NCBI RefSeq assembly: GCF_020740535.1
Contig: NZ_CP082362.1
Coordinates: 1,054,001-1,118,000 of the forward strand
Reading direction: 5' to 3'
Source of the DNA: Streptomyces profundus
GTDB taxonomy: Bacteria > Actinomycetota > Actinomycetes > Streptomycetales > Streptomycetaceae
DNA: 64,000 nucleotides
Positions within the stretch are counted from its first letter, which is position 1. Each line of letters opens with the position of its first letter. The position numbers and the translations under genes were made by a program. The notes under the pieces were generated by a model. That model was given only the letters and a program-made list of their open reading frames with translations. It did not search any database and was not told the origin of the DNA. Of this stretch, positions 44,969 through 58,886 are shown piece after piece.

Positions 44969-45574
44969 GTGCGACAGAAGATGATCGTGCCGACCGTCGC
45001 GCTGGCCGGCCTGCTGCTGGCCGGCTGTGGCTCTTCCGATTCGGAGGACACGGCCGGGGACGGCCAGGAGAACGAGGCTCCCCCCGAGGAGGCACCGGAG
45101 GAGACACCCGACGAGAACCCCGACGAGGAGCAGCCGGGCGACGAAACCGACCCGGACGACTCCGGCGAGTCGGGCGGATCCGGCGAACACGGTGGATCCG
45201 GCGAACACGGCGAACACGGCCAGGCCGCCTTCCAACAGCGCGCCCAGATCGTGGTCGACACCTGGCCCGAGCCGGAGCCGGCCGGCGAGGAGGGCGAGCA
45301 CCTCGCGCCGCTGACGGGGCTCGCCGAGGCGGACCCGACGGCGGACGAGCTGACCGTCCAGATCGGCCACGGCCAGTGCGACGCCGGCTTCGGCGCCTGG
45401 GTCGCCGAGACGGACGACCTGGTGATCCTCGGCGGCTGGATCGAGCCCGACCCGGAGGTCCAGATGTGCGCCGAGATCCTGGTGTTGGACGAGGTCCCGG
45501 TCGAGCTGGAGAACGAGCTGGGCGACCGCACCGTGGTGGACGCGGTCAGCGGCGCCGAGCTGCCGCCGGCCTGA
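44969..45574 (+). CDS. Acidic lipoprotein of unknown function
   Basis: 201 residues from GTG with a near-perfect AAGGAGG ribosome binding site. Lipobox LLLAGC with lipidated C20. Residues 21-85 are an Asp/Glu/Pro-rich and then Gly/His/Ser repeat linker (GESGGSGEHGGSGEHGEHG). The C-terminal ~110 residues form a compact beta-rich domain with two Cys (C131 in GHGQCDAGFGAW and C171 in EVQMCAEIL, counted from the start) that could form a disulphide. Surface-anchored. I do not recognise the domain. Divergent from the sugar importer. Confidence 0.8.
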   Translation: MRQKMIVPTVALAGLLLAGCGSSDSEDTAGDGQENEAPPEEAPEETPDENPDEEQPGDETDPDDSGESGGSGEHGGSGEHGEHGQAAFQQRAQIVVDTWPEPEPAGEEGEHLAPLTGLAEADPTADELTVQIGHGQCDAGFGAWVAETDDLVILGGWIEPDPEVQMCAEILVLDEVPVELENELGDRTVVDAVSGAELPPA

Positions 45575-45609
45575 TCGCGCCACGCGGACCGGCGAACGGC
45601 CCACATGAC

Positions 45610-45644
45610 GGCGCCCGCCCTTCGGTCGGGGAGGGGCGGGCGCC
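45610..45644. terminator. Bidirectional terminator hairpin
   Basis: 11-bp GC stem (45610-45620 with 45634-45644), 13-nt loop, between the convergent lipoprotein and gltD genes. Confidence 0.8.
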
Positions 45645-45689
45645 GTGGGGTGTCCGTACCACGTTGTACGGCACGGGTGAGGGGCCGGT

Positions 45690-47142
45690 TCAGACCGCCA
45701 ACGAGCGGTCGGTCGGCCGCACCGGGTAGGGCAGCGCGCTCTCCCCGGTGAGGAAACGGTCCACGCCACGGGCGGCGGCGCGCCCCTCGGCGATGGCCCA
45801 GACGATCAGCGACTGCCCGCGCCCCGCGTCACCCGCGACGAAGACGCCGTCGACGTTGGTGGCGTAGCTGGCGTCCCTGGCGACGTTGCCGCGCGCGTCC
45901 AGTTCGAGGCCGAACTGCCGCACCAGGCCGTTCTCCTGGTCGGTGCCGGTGAACCCCATGGCCAGGGTGACCAGTTGCGCGGGGATACGCCGTTCGGTGC
46001 CGGCCTTCTGGGTGAGCTTGCCGTCGACGAACTCCACCTCGATCAGGTGCAGCCACTGGACGTCGCCGGCCTCGTCGCCCTCGAAGTGGGTGGTGGAGAC
46101 CGAGTAGACCCGCTCGCCGCCCTCCTCGTGCGCCGAGGTCACCTTGTAGAGCATGGGGAACGTGGGCCACGGCTGGTGGCCGGCGCGCTCCTCGGAGGGG
46201 CGCGGCATGATCTCCAGCTGGGTGACCGAGGCGGCGCCCTGCCGGTGCGCGGTGCCCACGCAGTCGGCGCCGGTGTCGCCGCCGCCGATGACCACCACAT
46301 GCTTGCCCTCGGCGGTGATCGGGGCGCGGGTGAGATCGCCCTCCTGCACCTTGTTGGCCAGCGGCAGATACTCCATGGCCTGGTGCACGCCGTTCAGCTC
46401 CCGCCCGGGCACGGGCAGATCGCGTGCGGTGGTGGCGCCGGCGGCGATCACCACGGCGTCGTAGCGGCGGCGCAGTTTGGTGGCGTCCAGGTCCCGGCCG
46501 ATCTCCACCTCGGTGCGGAACTTGGTGCCCTCGGCGCGCATCTGCTCGATGCGGCGGTTGAGGTGCCGCTTCTCCATCTTGAACTCGGGGATGCCGTAGC
46601 GCAGCAGCCCGCCGACGCGGTCCGAGCGCTCGAAGACGGCGACGGTGTGCCCCGCCCTGGTCAGCTGCTGGGCGGCGGCGAGGCCCGCCGGGCCCGAGCC
46701 GATGACGGCGACCGTCTTGCCGGAGAGCCGCTGCGGCGGCTGCGGCGTGACGTCGCCGGCCTCCCACGCCTTGTCGATGATGGTCACCTCGACGTTCTTG
46801 ATGGTGACCGCCGGCCGGTTGATGCCGAGGACGCAGGCGGACTCGCAGGGCGCGGGGCACAGCCGCCCGGTGAACTCGGGGAAGTTGTTGGTGGCGTGCA
46901 GCCGCTCGCTGGCGGCGGCCCAGTCGCCCCGGTACGCGTAGTCGTTCCACTCGGGGATCAGATTGCCCAGCGGACAGCCGCTGTGACAGAACGGCACACC
47001 GCAGTCCATACAGCGGCCGGCCTGCTTGCTGATCACCGGCAGCAGCGAACCGGGAACGTAGACCTCGTTCCAGTCCCTGACCCGCTCGGCGACGGGGCGG
47101 CTCGTGGCGCCCTCGCGCTCGGTGGTGAGAAAGCCCTTCGGA

Positions 47143-47150
<8 letters not shown>
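45690..47150 (-). CDS. gltD: Glutamate synthase small subunit
   Basis: 486 residues. NADPH-dependent flavoprotein that feeds electrons to GltB for glutamate synthesis from glutamine and 2-oxoglutarate. N-terminal Fe-S cysteines [23 protein letters not shown] and [16 protein letters not shown] motif [21 protein letters not shown] motif [16 protein letters not shown]; late [19 protein letters not shown]. Overlaps gltB by 8 nt. Confidence 0.97.
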
Positions 47151-51708
<4,558 letters not shown>

Positions 51709-51776
51709 CGGCTCTCCCGTCGTCGTCTTGGTCTGTGTGGCTCCGAGGGACGACGTTGGCCCTGGCGTTGCTAAAA

Positions 51777-51792
51777 TTTTCACGCAGGTTAC
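51777..51792 (-). promoter_or_regulatory. GlnR-like box upstream of gltB
   Basis: On the minus strand GTAAC-CTGCGT-GAAAA matches the streptomycete GlnR a-site/b-site pattern (GTnAC, six bases, GAAAC) with one mismatch. It lies 69-84 nt before the gltB ATG, next to the AT-rich AAAATTTTAG that may be part of the promoter. Only one clear pair is present. The gap 51709-52098 shows no gene. Confidence 0.5.
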
Positions 51793-52041
51793 ACGATGGC
51801 CCGTTTCCCGGGAAGCGGATACGTCAGTCCACGATACGGACTTCATGCCCGATCTTGGCGCCAGATATGGGCGACATGACCACCCTTGTCACCTGGCTGG
51901 CGTGGACGCCACTGTCCGTTGGGCGTCCAAGCACCTGCCCGACGTCCATGAAGTGAAACCCCTTGGAAACAAAGCTCACCCCGAAGCACGTCAAAGTGAC
52001 CTAACGTGACCCATCGCGGCCGTATTCCCGACTCCGCCCGA

Positions 52042-52082
52042 TCCCGCCCGGTCTCAGCTGGTCTCACCTGATCTCGGGCGGG
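52042..52082 (-). terminator. Weak candidate terminator of the VIT-family gene
   Basis: An 8-bp CCCGCCCG/CGGGCGGG stem around a 24-nt loop that contains two GTCTCAnCTG copies, 17 nt past the VIT-family stop. Confidence 0.35.
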
Positions 52083-52098
52083 CCTGTCCCAGAGTAGG

Positions 52099-52800
52099 TC
52101 AGCCCACGGCCGTGCCAAAGGCCGAGCCGAGAAGATAGGTGAGACCGGCCGCCGCGGCGCCGAGCGCCAGCTGCCGGGTACCGCTGAACCACCAGGGGCG
52201 GGCGGTGATCCGCGCCACCAGCGCGCCGCAGAGGAAGAGCCCCACCAGGGAGACCAGCACCGCTGGCCAGAGCTCCTGGGCCCCCAGCAGATAGGGCGCC
52301 ACCGGCAGCACCGCGCCCACCGCGAAGGAGACGAACGAGGAGCCAGCCGCCACCGCGGGCGAGGGGAGGTCGGCCGGGCCGACGCCCAGCTCCTCCCGCG
52401 CGTGGATCTCCAGGGCCTGCTCGGGATCGCGCGAGAGCTGCCCGGCCACCTCACGGGCCAGCTCCGGATCCACGCCCCGGTTCTCGAAGACGGCCGCCAG
52501 CTCGGCGAGTTCCGCCTCCGGATGGGTGGTCAGCTCCCGACGCTCCACCGCCAGCTCGGCCAGCACCAGCTCGCGCTGGGCCGCGACCGAGGTGTACTCA
52601 CCGGCCGCCATCGAGAAGGCGCCGGCCGCCATCCCCGCCATCCCGGCGACCACCACCGTCTGGCTGGCGGCGGAACTTCCCGCGACGCCGCTGATCAGGC
52701 CGAGGTTGGAGACCAGACCGTCCATGGCCCCGAAGACCGCGGGGCGCAGCCAGCCGCCCTGGACATCGCGATGGCGGTGGTGCGCCTCGGCCCCTGACAT
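52099..52800 (-). CDS. VIT/CCC1 family transporter
   Basis: ATG at 52800 gives 233 residues; the longer frame overlaps lgt and is Arg/Pro filler. Family signature GAMDGLVSNLGLISGVAGSS in the first membrane segment, AAGAFSMAAGEYTSVAAQREL in the second, an acidic soluble metal-binding insertion (residues ~75-140), and three more segments at the C-terminus. VIT1/CCC1 proteins move iron or manganese across membranes. Lies 16 nt after lgt on the same strand. Confidence 0.9.
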   Translation of the reverse strand: MSGAEAHHRHRDVQGGWLRPAVFGAMDGLVSNLGLISGVAGSSAASQTVVVAGMAGMAAGAFSMAAGEYTSVAAQRELVLAELAVERRELTTHPEAELAELAAVFENRGVDPELAREVAGQLSRDPEQALEIHAREELGVGPADLPSPAVAAGSSFVSFAVGAVLPVAPYLLGAQELWPAVLVSLVGLFLCGALVARITARPWWFSGTRQLALGAAAAGLTYLLGSAFGTAVG

Positions 52801-52816
52801 CGGCGTGCGGATCGGA

Positions 52817-53896
52817 TCAGGAGGAGGTGGCGGGCGCCGTCTCCGGGCCGCCCGCCTCCGGCGCGGCCGGCTTCTCCCCGGATCCGTCCTTGTCGAGGAG
52901 CGCCTTCGCCGTCGACCCCTCGGCGCCCTCGGCGCCCTTGGATCCCTCGGACTTCCCGGCGCCCTCGGCCGTGGCGTCGGCGTCCTTCGTGTCGACGTCC
53001 TTCGTGTCGACACCCGACACGCCTGCCCTGGCCTCGGCGTCCGGGGTGTCGGGCTGGTCGTCGGGGCGCGGCTCGACGTCCTCCTCCCGACCGGGGGCGC
53101 GGCGGTGGGAGATCACCAGATAGGCGACGGCGGCCAGGAAGAGGGCCACGGAGGTCCAGTTGTTGAGCCGCAGGCCGAGGAACTCGTGCGCCTCGTCGAC
53201 CCGCAGGTACTCGATCCAGAAGCGGCCGACGGTGTAGCCCGCGACATAGAGCGCGAAGGCCCGGCCGTGGCCGAGGCGGAACCTGCGGTCCGCCCAGATC
53301 ACCAGCACGCCGACGCCCACGCACCACAGCGACTCGTAGAGGAAGGTCGGCTGGAAGGTGTCGTGGATGCCCCGGTACTCCGGCGGGATGTTCTCCTCGT
53401 TGCTGATCCGGACGGCCCAGGGCAGATCGGTCGGGCGGCCGAACAGCTCCTGGTTGAACCAGTTGCCCCAGCGGCCGATCGCCTGTGCGAAGGCGATGCC
53501 GGGCGCGACGGCGTCCGCCATCGGCGGCAGCGCGATGCCGCGCCTGCGGCAGGCGACCCAGGCGCCCACCGCGCCACCGGCGATCGCGCCCCAGATGCCG
53601 ATACCGCCGTCCCAGATCTTGAACGCGTCGACCCAGTTCCTGCCCTCGTCGAAGTAGCGCTGGTAGTCGGTGACCACGTGGTAGATCCGCGCCCCGATCA
53701 GGCCGAACGGCACCGCCCACACCGCGATATCGGCCACCGTCTCGGCTCGGCCGCCCCGTTGGACCCAGCGCCGACCACCCAGCCAGATGGCCAGGAAGAC
53801 ACCGATGATGATGCACACCGCGTAGCCGCGCAGGGGCAGTGGCCCCAGCTCGATCTCGCTGCTGCCGGGACTGGGGATAGAGGCAAGGATCTCCAT
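52817..53896 (-). CDS. lgt: Prolipoprotein diacylglyceryl transferase, with long hydrophilic tail
   Basis: 359 residues. Membrane enzyme that transfers diacylglycerol to the lipobox Cys of prolipoproteins such as the LivJ-type and sugar-binding proteins here. Signature GRWGNWFNQELFG at residues 141-153, an early R-G-Y region, about seven membrane segments to residue ~270. The last ~85 residues are a charged tail with VDTK and GAEGAEGS repeats, absent from E. coli Lgt but common in actinomycetes. Confidence 0.95.
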   Translation of the reverse strand: MEILASIPSPGSSEIELGPLPLRGYAVCIIIGVFLAIWLGGRRWVQRGGRAETVADIAVWAVPFGLIGARIYHVVTDYQRYFDEGRNWVDAFKIWDGGIGIWGAIAGGAVGAWVACRRRGIALPPMADAVAPGIAFAQAIGRWGNWFNQELFGRPTDLPWAVRISNEENIPPEYRGIHDTFQPTFLYESLWCVGVGVLVIWADRRFRLGHGRAFALYVAGYTVGRFWIEYLRVDEAHEFLGLRLNNWTSVALFLAAVAYLVISHRRAPGREEDVEPRPDDQPDTPDAEARAGVSGVDTKDVDTKDADATAEGAGKSEGSKGAEGAEGSTAKALLDKDGSGEKPAAPEAGGPETAPATSS

Positions 53897-54001
53897 GGTG
53901 CCCCCGACGCTACCGTGCCCCGCGCCCTCAGTGGAATCCTGTGGCCCGGTTGACCGCCCGTGTCACCCCGCGCCCCCCAGGCCCCGGGCGGGGGCGGCCC
54001 C

Positions 54002-54742
54002 TCAGCCGGCCAACTCGGCCACGCGTTCGCGCAGGTGGTCGGGGGTCAGCCCGGCGCCGTCCTGGCCCAGCCGCTCGTTGTTGAGCAACACGGTGGGCGT
54101 GGCGACGTGGTCGCCGTTGAGGAAGTCCGCGTTGGCGCGGGAGACCCAGTCGTCGTGGGTGCCGTCCTGGACGCACGCCTGGAAGGTCTCGTTGTCCAGG
54201 GCCTCGATCCCCCGCGCCAGATCGATCAGCAGGGACTTGTCGGCGAAGGCGTCGTCGGTCTCGGGCGGCTGGTTGTCGAAGAGCAGGTCGTGGTATTCGG
54301 GGAAGGCGCCCTGGTCGCGGGCGCAGGCGGCGGCGTTGGCGGCGTTCCTCGAGCCGCTGCCGCGCATGTTGCCGTCGATGATGGTGACCAGGTGGTAGTC
54401 GACGCGCAGCTGCCCCGCCTCCGTCAGCTCGTTGATCGTCTCCCGGAACGTGGACTCGAAGTGTTGACAGGCCGGACAGCGGAAGTCCTCGAAGACCGTC
54501 AGCACCGCCGGAGCGGACGCCTCGCCCACCCGGACGGGGTCGGCCGCGGGGCCCGCGCTGTCGTCGTCCTGCCCTCCGCCGGCGGCCAGGACGCCGACGC
54601 CGGCGGCGATCGCCAGCACCACGGCGGTGACCCCGACGATCTTGAGGACGCGCAACCTCCGCTCACCGGCGCGCTCCCGCTCGCGTTCTTCCCGCAGCCG
54701 CTCCCTGGCGCTGCGCTGTCCCTCTCGATTCCGTGCACTCAC
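54002..54742 (-). CDS. Membrane-anchored DsbA/thioredoxin-like protein
   Basis: GTG at 54742 gives 246 residues; a shorter start is possible. A charged Arg/Glu coiled segment (residues 1-30) and one membrane helix (VLKIVGVTAVVLAIAAGVGVLA) precede a DsbA-type thioredoxin fold with active site CPAC (FEDFRCPACQHFEST), a helical insert and cis-Pro strand VATPTVLLNN. Acts outside the membrane in disulphide chemistry. 105 nt downstream of lgt's upstream neighbour side and probably its own unit. Confidence 0.88.
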   Translation of the reverse strand: MSARNREGQRSARERLREERERERAGERRLRVLKIVGVTAVVLAIAAGVGVLAAGGGQDDDSAGPAADPVRVGEASAPAVLTVFEDFRCPACQHFESTFRETINELTEAGQLRVDYHLVTIIDGNMRGSGSRNAANAAACARDQGAFPEYHDLLFDNQPPETDDAFADKSLLIDLARGIEALDNETFQACVQDGTHDDWVSRANADFLNGDHVATPTVLLNNERLGQDGAGLTPDHLRERVAELAG

Positions 54743-54843
54743 GCCTGGCCAACGACACCGGGCCCGGCAGGACACGCCCGAACGCCACGCGCAACGATTG
54801 GCGCAGGTGACGGGAGGCGTCCGGCCTCGTTCCTCCTGGTGTG

Positions 54844-56304
54844 ATGCCCGAGAAAGTGTCCTCCCCCACCCCCGTGTCCGCCCCGCTGGAAGCCGCCCCG
54901 GGGGCGGCGCCCGCGCCCGTTCCCCCGCGCAGGCCGCCGGCCGCTGGGCCGCGCGGGGAGCTGATCGCGGCCGGCTGCGCCGCGCTGCTCTTCGCGCTCT
55001 CGGCGGTGCTGGGCACCGCCATCAACGACGGGGACCGGCTGCGGCTCCAGTCCCCGCCGCTGCTGGCCAGCTGGGCGCCGCACGTCGGCCCCGGCACCGT
55101 GCCGGCGCTGGTGTTGGCGGGGCTCGGGGTGCTCTACGGCCCGTCGCTGGCGCGGCGGCTCCCCTGGCGCTGGCTGCTGCTGTCCACCTGGGTGGGCTCG
55201 GTCGGCTGGCTGCTCGCGCTGGCGTCGATCGACGGCTGGCGACGCGGGGTGACCAACAACCTGGAGACCAAGCACGAGTACCTGCGGTCGGTCGACGACA
55301 TCAACGCGCTGCCGGGCCTGGGCCACTTCCTGGACACCTTCGTCCACCAGATCCCCATCGACGCGCCCGACAACTGGCCGGCGCATGTGGCGGGCCATCC
55401 GCCGGGGGCGACCCTGACGTTCGTCCTGCTGGACCGGATCGGGCTCTCCGGTGGCACCTGGGCCTCGATGTTCTGTGTGCTCTGGGCGGCCAGCGTGCCG
55501 GCCGCCGTGCTGCTCACGGTGCGGGCGCTCAGCGGCGAGCGGCTGGCCAGGCGGGCGGCGCCGTTCCTGGTGCTGGCGCCGGCGGCGGTCTGGCTCGGCG
55601 TCTCGGCCGACGCCTACTTCGCGGCGGTGGCGGCCTGGGCCGTGGCGCTGCTGACGGTTGCCTGCGTCCGGCGGCGGTCGCCCGGCGGGGGGTGGCGGTG
55701 GGCGGCGCTGGGCTCCGGGGTGCTCTTCGGCTGGTTGGTCTATCTGTCCTACGGGTTGACGCTGATGGCGCTGGTCGGGGTCGCCGTGCTGGCGCTGACG
55801 CGGGAGTGGCGCCCGCTGCCGTATGTGCTGGTTGGCGTCGCGGCCTGGGTGGCGCTCTTCACCGCCAACGGCTTCTGGTGGTACGAGGGCTACCAGGTGC
55901 TGGTGGAGCGCTACTACGCGGGCGCCGGCGGGCAGCGCCCCTACGGGTACTTCGTCTGGGCCAATGTGGCGGCGCAGGTGTTGACGGTCGGTCTCGCCAC
56001 GGTGGCGGGGTTGCGGCACTGGGCCCCGAGGCTGCCGGGCGGGCTGCGGGATCTGACGGCCGAGCGGCGTCCGCCCCGGGGGTACGGCGCGCTGGTGGTG
56101 CTGGTGGCGTCGGCGCTGGCCGCGCTGCTGGTGGCGGACCTCTCCGGGATGAGCAAGGCGGAGACGGAACGGATCTGGCTGCCGTTCGTGGTCTGGACGC
56201 TGCCGGTGACGGCGCTGTTGCCGCCGCACCGGGCCCGCTGGTGGCTGGCGGCCCAGGTGGTGATGGCGGTGACCGTCAACCACGTGTACCGGACCAGCTG
56301 GTGA
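54844..56304 (+). CDS. Polytopic membrane protein, possible GT-C type glycosyltransferase
   Basis: 486 residues from ATG 54844 (a GTG at 54841 also fits); no clear ribosome binding site. A Pro/Ala-rich cytoplasmic tail of ~35 residues is followed by about eleven hydrophobic segments. The first external loop after the second segment is long and polar (NNLETKHEYLRSVDDINALPG... DNWPAHVAGHPPGATL), as in polyprenyl-sugar-using GT-C enzymes, but I see no firm DxD or ExD signature. Its GTGA overlap with the molybdoenzyme gene implies coupling. Confidence 0.7.
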   Translation: MPEKVSSPTPVSAPLEAAPGAAPAPVPPRRPPAAGPRGELIAAGCAALLFALSAVLGTAINDGDRLRLQSPPLLASWAPHVGPGTVPALVLAGLGVLYGPSLARRLPWRWLLLSTWVGSVGWLLALASIDGWRRGVTNNLETKHEYLRSVDDINALPGLGHFLDTFVHQIPIDAPDNWPAHVAGHPPGATLTFVLLDRIGLSGGTWASMFCVLWAASVPAAVLLTVRALSGERLARRAAPFLVLAPAAVWLGVSADAYFAAVAAWAVALLTVACVRRRSPGGGWRWAALGSGVLFGWLVYLSYGLTLMALVGVAVLALTREWRPLPYVLVGVAAWVALFTANGFWWYEGYQVLVERYYAGAGGQRPYGYFVWANVAAQVLTVGLATVAGLRHWAPRLPGGLRDLTAERRPPRGYGALVVLVASALAALLVADLSGMSKAETERIWLPFVVWTLPVTALLPPHRARWWLAAQVVMAVTVNHVYRTSW

Positions 56305-57422
56305 AGGTCGCCCGGTGGCCGCGCTTCCGTGGGCGGCTGCACGACGCGCGGACGGCGACCGCGGTGGGGCGGCTGCTGGGGGTGGGCGTGCTGGTCTGCT
56401 TCGCCACCGGGCTGGTCAGCCATGGGCTCCAGACGCCGCCCGGCTGGCTGGAGCCGCGTCTGCCGACCCGCCCCGTGTGGGGCTACCGGGTGAGCCAGGG
56501 ACTCCATGTGGCCACCGGGATCGCGCTGGTCCCGCTGCTGTTGGCGAAGCTGTGGGCGGTCTATCCCCGGCTCTGGGTCCGGCCGCCGGTGCGTTCGCTG
56601 CCGCACGCGCTGGACCGGCTCTCGGTGGCCGTGCTGGTGTCGGTCGGGCTGCTTGAGGTGCTGATCGGGCTGGTCAACATCACCCAGTGGTATCCGTGGC
56701 CGTTCTCCTTCAAGCCGGTGCACTTCGCGCTGGCCTGGGTGCTGGTCGGCTCGGTGGTGCTGCATGTGGCGGTGCGCCTGCCGCTGGTCGCGCGGCACTG
56801 GCGGCGCGATCCGGCCGATCCCGAGCTGGCCGACCGCAGGTCGCTGCTGCTCGGCGTGGCGGCCGGGGTGGGGGCGGTGACGGTGGTGACGGCGGGGCAG
56901 ACGTTCCCGCCGTTGCGCCCGTTCGTCCTGTTGGCGCCGCGCGATCCCGACCGGGGGACGCAGGGGCTGCCGATCAACCGGACGGCGAGGGCGGCGGGCG
57001 TCGACCGTGCCGAGCTGACGTCCGAGCGATGGCGGCTGCGGGTGGTGGGCCCGCTGGAGTACACCCTCTCGCTGGCCGAACTGGGCGCGCTGCGGCAGCA
57101 CACGGAGCGGCTGCCCATCGCCTGTGTGGAGGGCTGGAGCGCCTCGGCCGAGTGGACGGGGGTGCGGCTGCGGGATCTGCTGGAGCTGGCCGGCGCGCCG
57201 GCGCGGACGGCGCTGCGGGTGCGGTCGGCGCAGACCACGGGCGGCTACCGGGTGATGGAGATGCCGGGCCAGTACACGGCCGATCCGCTGACGCTGCTGG
57301 CGCTGCGCCTCAACGGGGAGGTGCTGAGCCTGGACCATGGCTTCCCGGCCCGGATCATCACGCCCAACCGGCCGGGGGTGTGGCAGACGAAGTGGGTCGA
57401 GACCATCGAAGTGACGGAGTGA
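56301..57422 (+). CDS. Sulfite-oxidase-type molybdoenzyme fused to a cytochrome-b-like membrane part
   Basis: GTG at 56301, overlapping the previous stop by 4 nt, gives 373 residues. Residues ~20-165 hold four or five membrane segments with His residues H41, H69, H141 and H155 placed like heme ligands. A further hydrophobic segment sits near 182-200. The C-terminal ~150 residues are an oxidoreductase molybdopterin domain: the Mo-ligand Cys C275 in LPIACVEGWSASAEWTGVRL, DLLELAGAP, and PNRPGVWQTKWVE. It may pass electrons to or from the membrane during an outside-facing redox step. Substrate unknown. Confidence 0.85.
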   Translation: MKVARWPRFRGRLHDARTATAVGRLLGVGVLVCFATGLVSHGLQTPPGWLEPRLPTRPVWGYRVSQGLHVATGIALVPLLLAKLWAVYPRLWVRPPVRSLPHALDRLSVAVLVSVGLLEVLIGLVNITQWYPWPFSFKPVHFALAWVLVGSVVLHVAVRLPLVARHWRRDPADPELADRRSLLLGVAAGVGAVTVVTAGQTFPPLRPFVLLAPRDPDRGTQGLPINRTARAAGVDRAELTSERWRLRVVGPLEYTLSLAELGALRQHTERLPIACVEGWSASAEWTGVRLRDLLELAGAPARTALRVRSAQTTGGYRVMEMPGQYTADPLTLLALRLNGEVLSLDHGFPARIITPNRPGVWQTKWVETIEVTE

Positions 57423-57426
57423 CGGA

Positions 57427-57879
57427 ATGACCGACGCGGATGCCGCCGGCGGTGGGCGGACGATCGCGGCGGTCCGGCTGGCGTCGGGCGCGCTGGGTCT
57501 GCTGCTGATCGGCGTGGGGGTGCGGCTGCTGTGGAGCGGCACGGCGGACGGCACGCCGGGCCAGGTGGCCGGCTGGCTGGTGGGCACGCTGCTGGCGCAC
57601 GATCTGCTGCTGGCCCCGCTGGTGTCGCTGATCGGGCTCGCCCTGCCCGCCGGCCGGTGGCGCGGTCCGCTGCGCGGCGGGCTGTTGGCCGCGGGGGCGC
57701 TGGTGCTGGTCGCGCTGCCGCCGCTGCTGCGCGCCGGCTCGCCCCGCTACCCCACCTCGCTGCCGCTCGACTACCCACGCGGTCTGCTGATCTCCCTGGC
57801 CGCCGTGGCCCTGGCGGTGATGCTGATCCGCCGGCCCCGCTGGCGCGGTGCGGGCCAACGGGGGGAACCACCGCGCTGA
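57427..57879 (+). CDS. Small integral membrane protein
   Basis: 150 residues with four predicted membrane segments (LGLLLIGVGVRLLW; GTLLAHDLLLAPLVSLIGLAL; GGLLAAGALVLVALPPLL; LLISLAAVALAVMLI). It lies 4 nt after the molybdoenzyme stop and completes the three-gene rightward set. Likely a partner of the two proteins before it. No family recognised. Confidence 0.75.
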   Translation: MTDADAAGGGRTIAAVRLASGALGLLLIGVGVRLLWSGTADGTPGQVAGWLVGTLLAHDLLLAPLVSLIGLALPAGRWRGPLRGGLLAAGALVLVALPPLLRAGSPRYPTSLPLDYPRGLLISLAAVALAVMLIRRPRWRGAGQRGEPPR

Positions 57880-58091
57880 CCCGGGCCACGGCGGCAGCGG
57901 TACCGCCACTCGAACCGTCACACGGTGCGACTCCCGCACCCGCGGTGAAGGCCAGCGGGCCCGCAGCGGCCAGGACGCGGGACACCGGGGGTAGCCGTCG
58001 TCGGCCCCAGCTCCCGGTGGGGGCCGGCCGTTAAGCCCAGGGAGCTGGTCCGAGCCGTCCCCGGCGGGAGGCGACTCGGCACACACGCGAA

Positions 58092-58160
58092 CGCCGCCGC
58101 CTCGCCGGCGGGGCCCGACCCACACGGTCCGGGACCGGGCCCCGCCGGCAGGCGGCGGCG
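58092..58160. terminator. Long bidirectional terminator hairpin
   Basis: Arms of about 25 bp (58092-58117 and 58136-58160) with one bulge and an 18-nt loop, between the convergent membrane-protein and methyltransferase genes. A second, 9-bp inverted repeat (58007-58015 with 58040-58048) lies to its left. The gap 57880-58184 holds only these. Confidence 0.8.
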
Positions 58161-58184
58161 CCCAGGCCGCCGTCCCGGTGGGGG

Positions 58185-58886
58185 TCAGCCCGATGCCCGC
58201 GCGGTGGGGGGCGCCGCGAGGGCCGGGCCGGCGAGGCCGTCGCGGCGGAGCGCCAGGAACGGGCGGGCGTGGGTGGACCAGCGGGCGACCGTGGTCCAGC
58301 CGGCGGCCTCGGCCTGGCCGCGGAGCGCGTCGACGCCGACCCTGGCCCAGGGGAACGCCGGGCTGGTGCCCCCCTGGTCGTCGTCGAGCCAGGCGTCGAA
58401 CCGCTCGTCCACCTCGGACTGCGCCGCCTCCACCAGCAGCAGGCCGCCGGGGGTGATCAGCTGGCCGACGCGGTGGAGCAGCGCCAGCGGATCGCCACCG
58501 ATGCCGACGTTGCCGTCCATCAGCAGCACGCTGTCCCAGCCGCCCTCGTCGGGCAGCGCGTCGAAGACCGAACGCAGCAGCGCGGCGCCGCCCCTGGCCC
58601 TGGTGCGCTGCACGGCGGCGCGCGCGGTGTCGATGCCCAGGGCCGGGCTGGCCCGTCTGGCCAGCGCCGCGACCATCCGGCCCGGTCCGCAGCCGATGTC
58701 CAGCACGCTGCCCACGCAGCGCTCCAGCACCGTGCGGTCGGCGGCGTCGGGCCGCTGGCACCAGCGTTCGACGTCGAGGCGGAGCCGGTCCCCGTTGGCG
58801 GCGCGCAGGAAGAGCGGGCCCCGGCCGGCCCGCAGGGCCAGCGTGTAGAGGTCGGTCGACCAGGCCGTGGTGGTGGCGGTGGTCAT
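58185..58886 (-). CDS. SAM-dependent methyltransferase (class I)
   Basis: ATG at 58886 with GGGAGG upstream gives 233 residues. SAM motif I SVLDIGCGPGRMV (about residues 61-73), acidic motif II ALGIDTARAA, motif IV VLLMDGNVGIGG. N-terminal LYTLALRAGRGPLFLRAANGDRLRL is typical of a streptomycete group near glycosyltransferase genes. Overlaps the DUF2064 gene by 4 nt. Substrate unknown; a sugar or lipid head is possible. Confidence 0.88.
   Translation of the reverse strand: MTTATTTAWSTDLYTLALRAGRGPLFLRAANGDRLRLDVERWCQRPDAADRTVLERCVGSVLDIGCGPGRMVAALARRASPALGIDTARAAVQRTRARGGAALLRSVFDALPDEGGWDSVLLMDGNVGIGGDPLALLHRVGQLITPGGLLLVEAAQSEVDERFDAWLDDDQGGTSPAFPWARVGVDALRGQAEAAGWTTVARWSTHARPFLALRRDGLAGPALAAPPTARASG

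Noticed and set aside
57880..58184. Cobalamin riboswitch or small gene in the convergent gap
   Set aside because: No B12 box in either direction; the region is explained by two hairpins between convergent genes.
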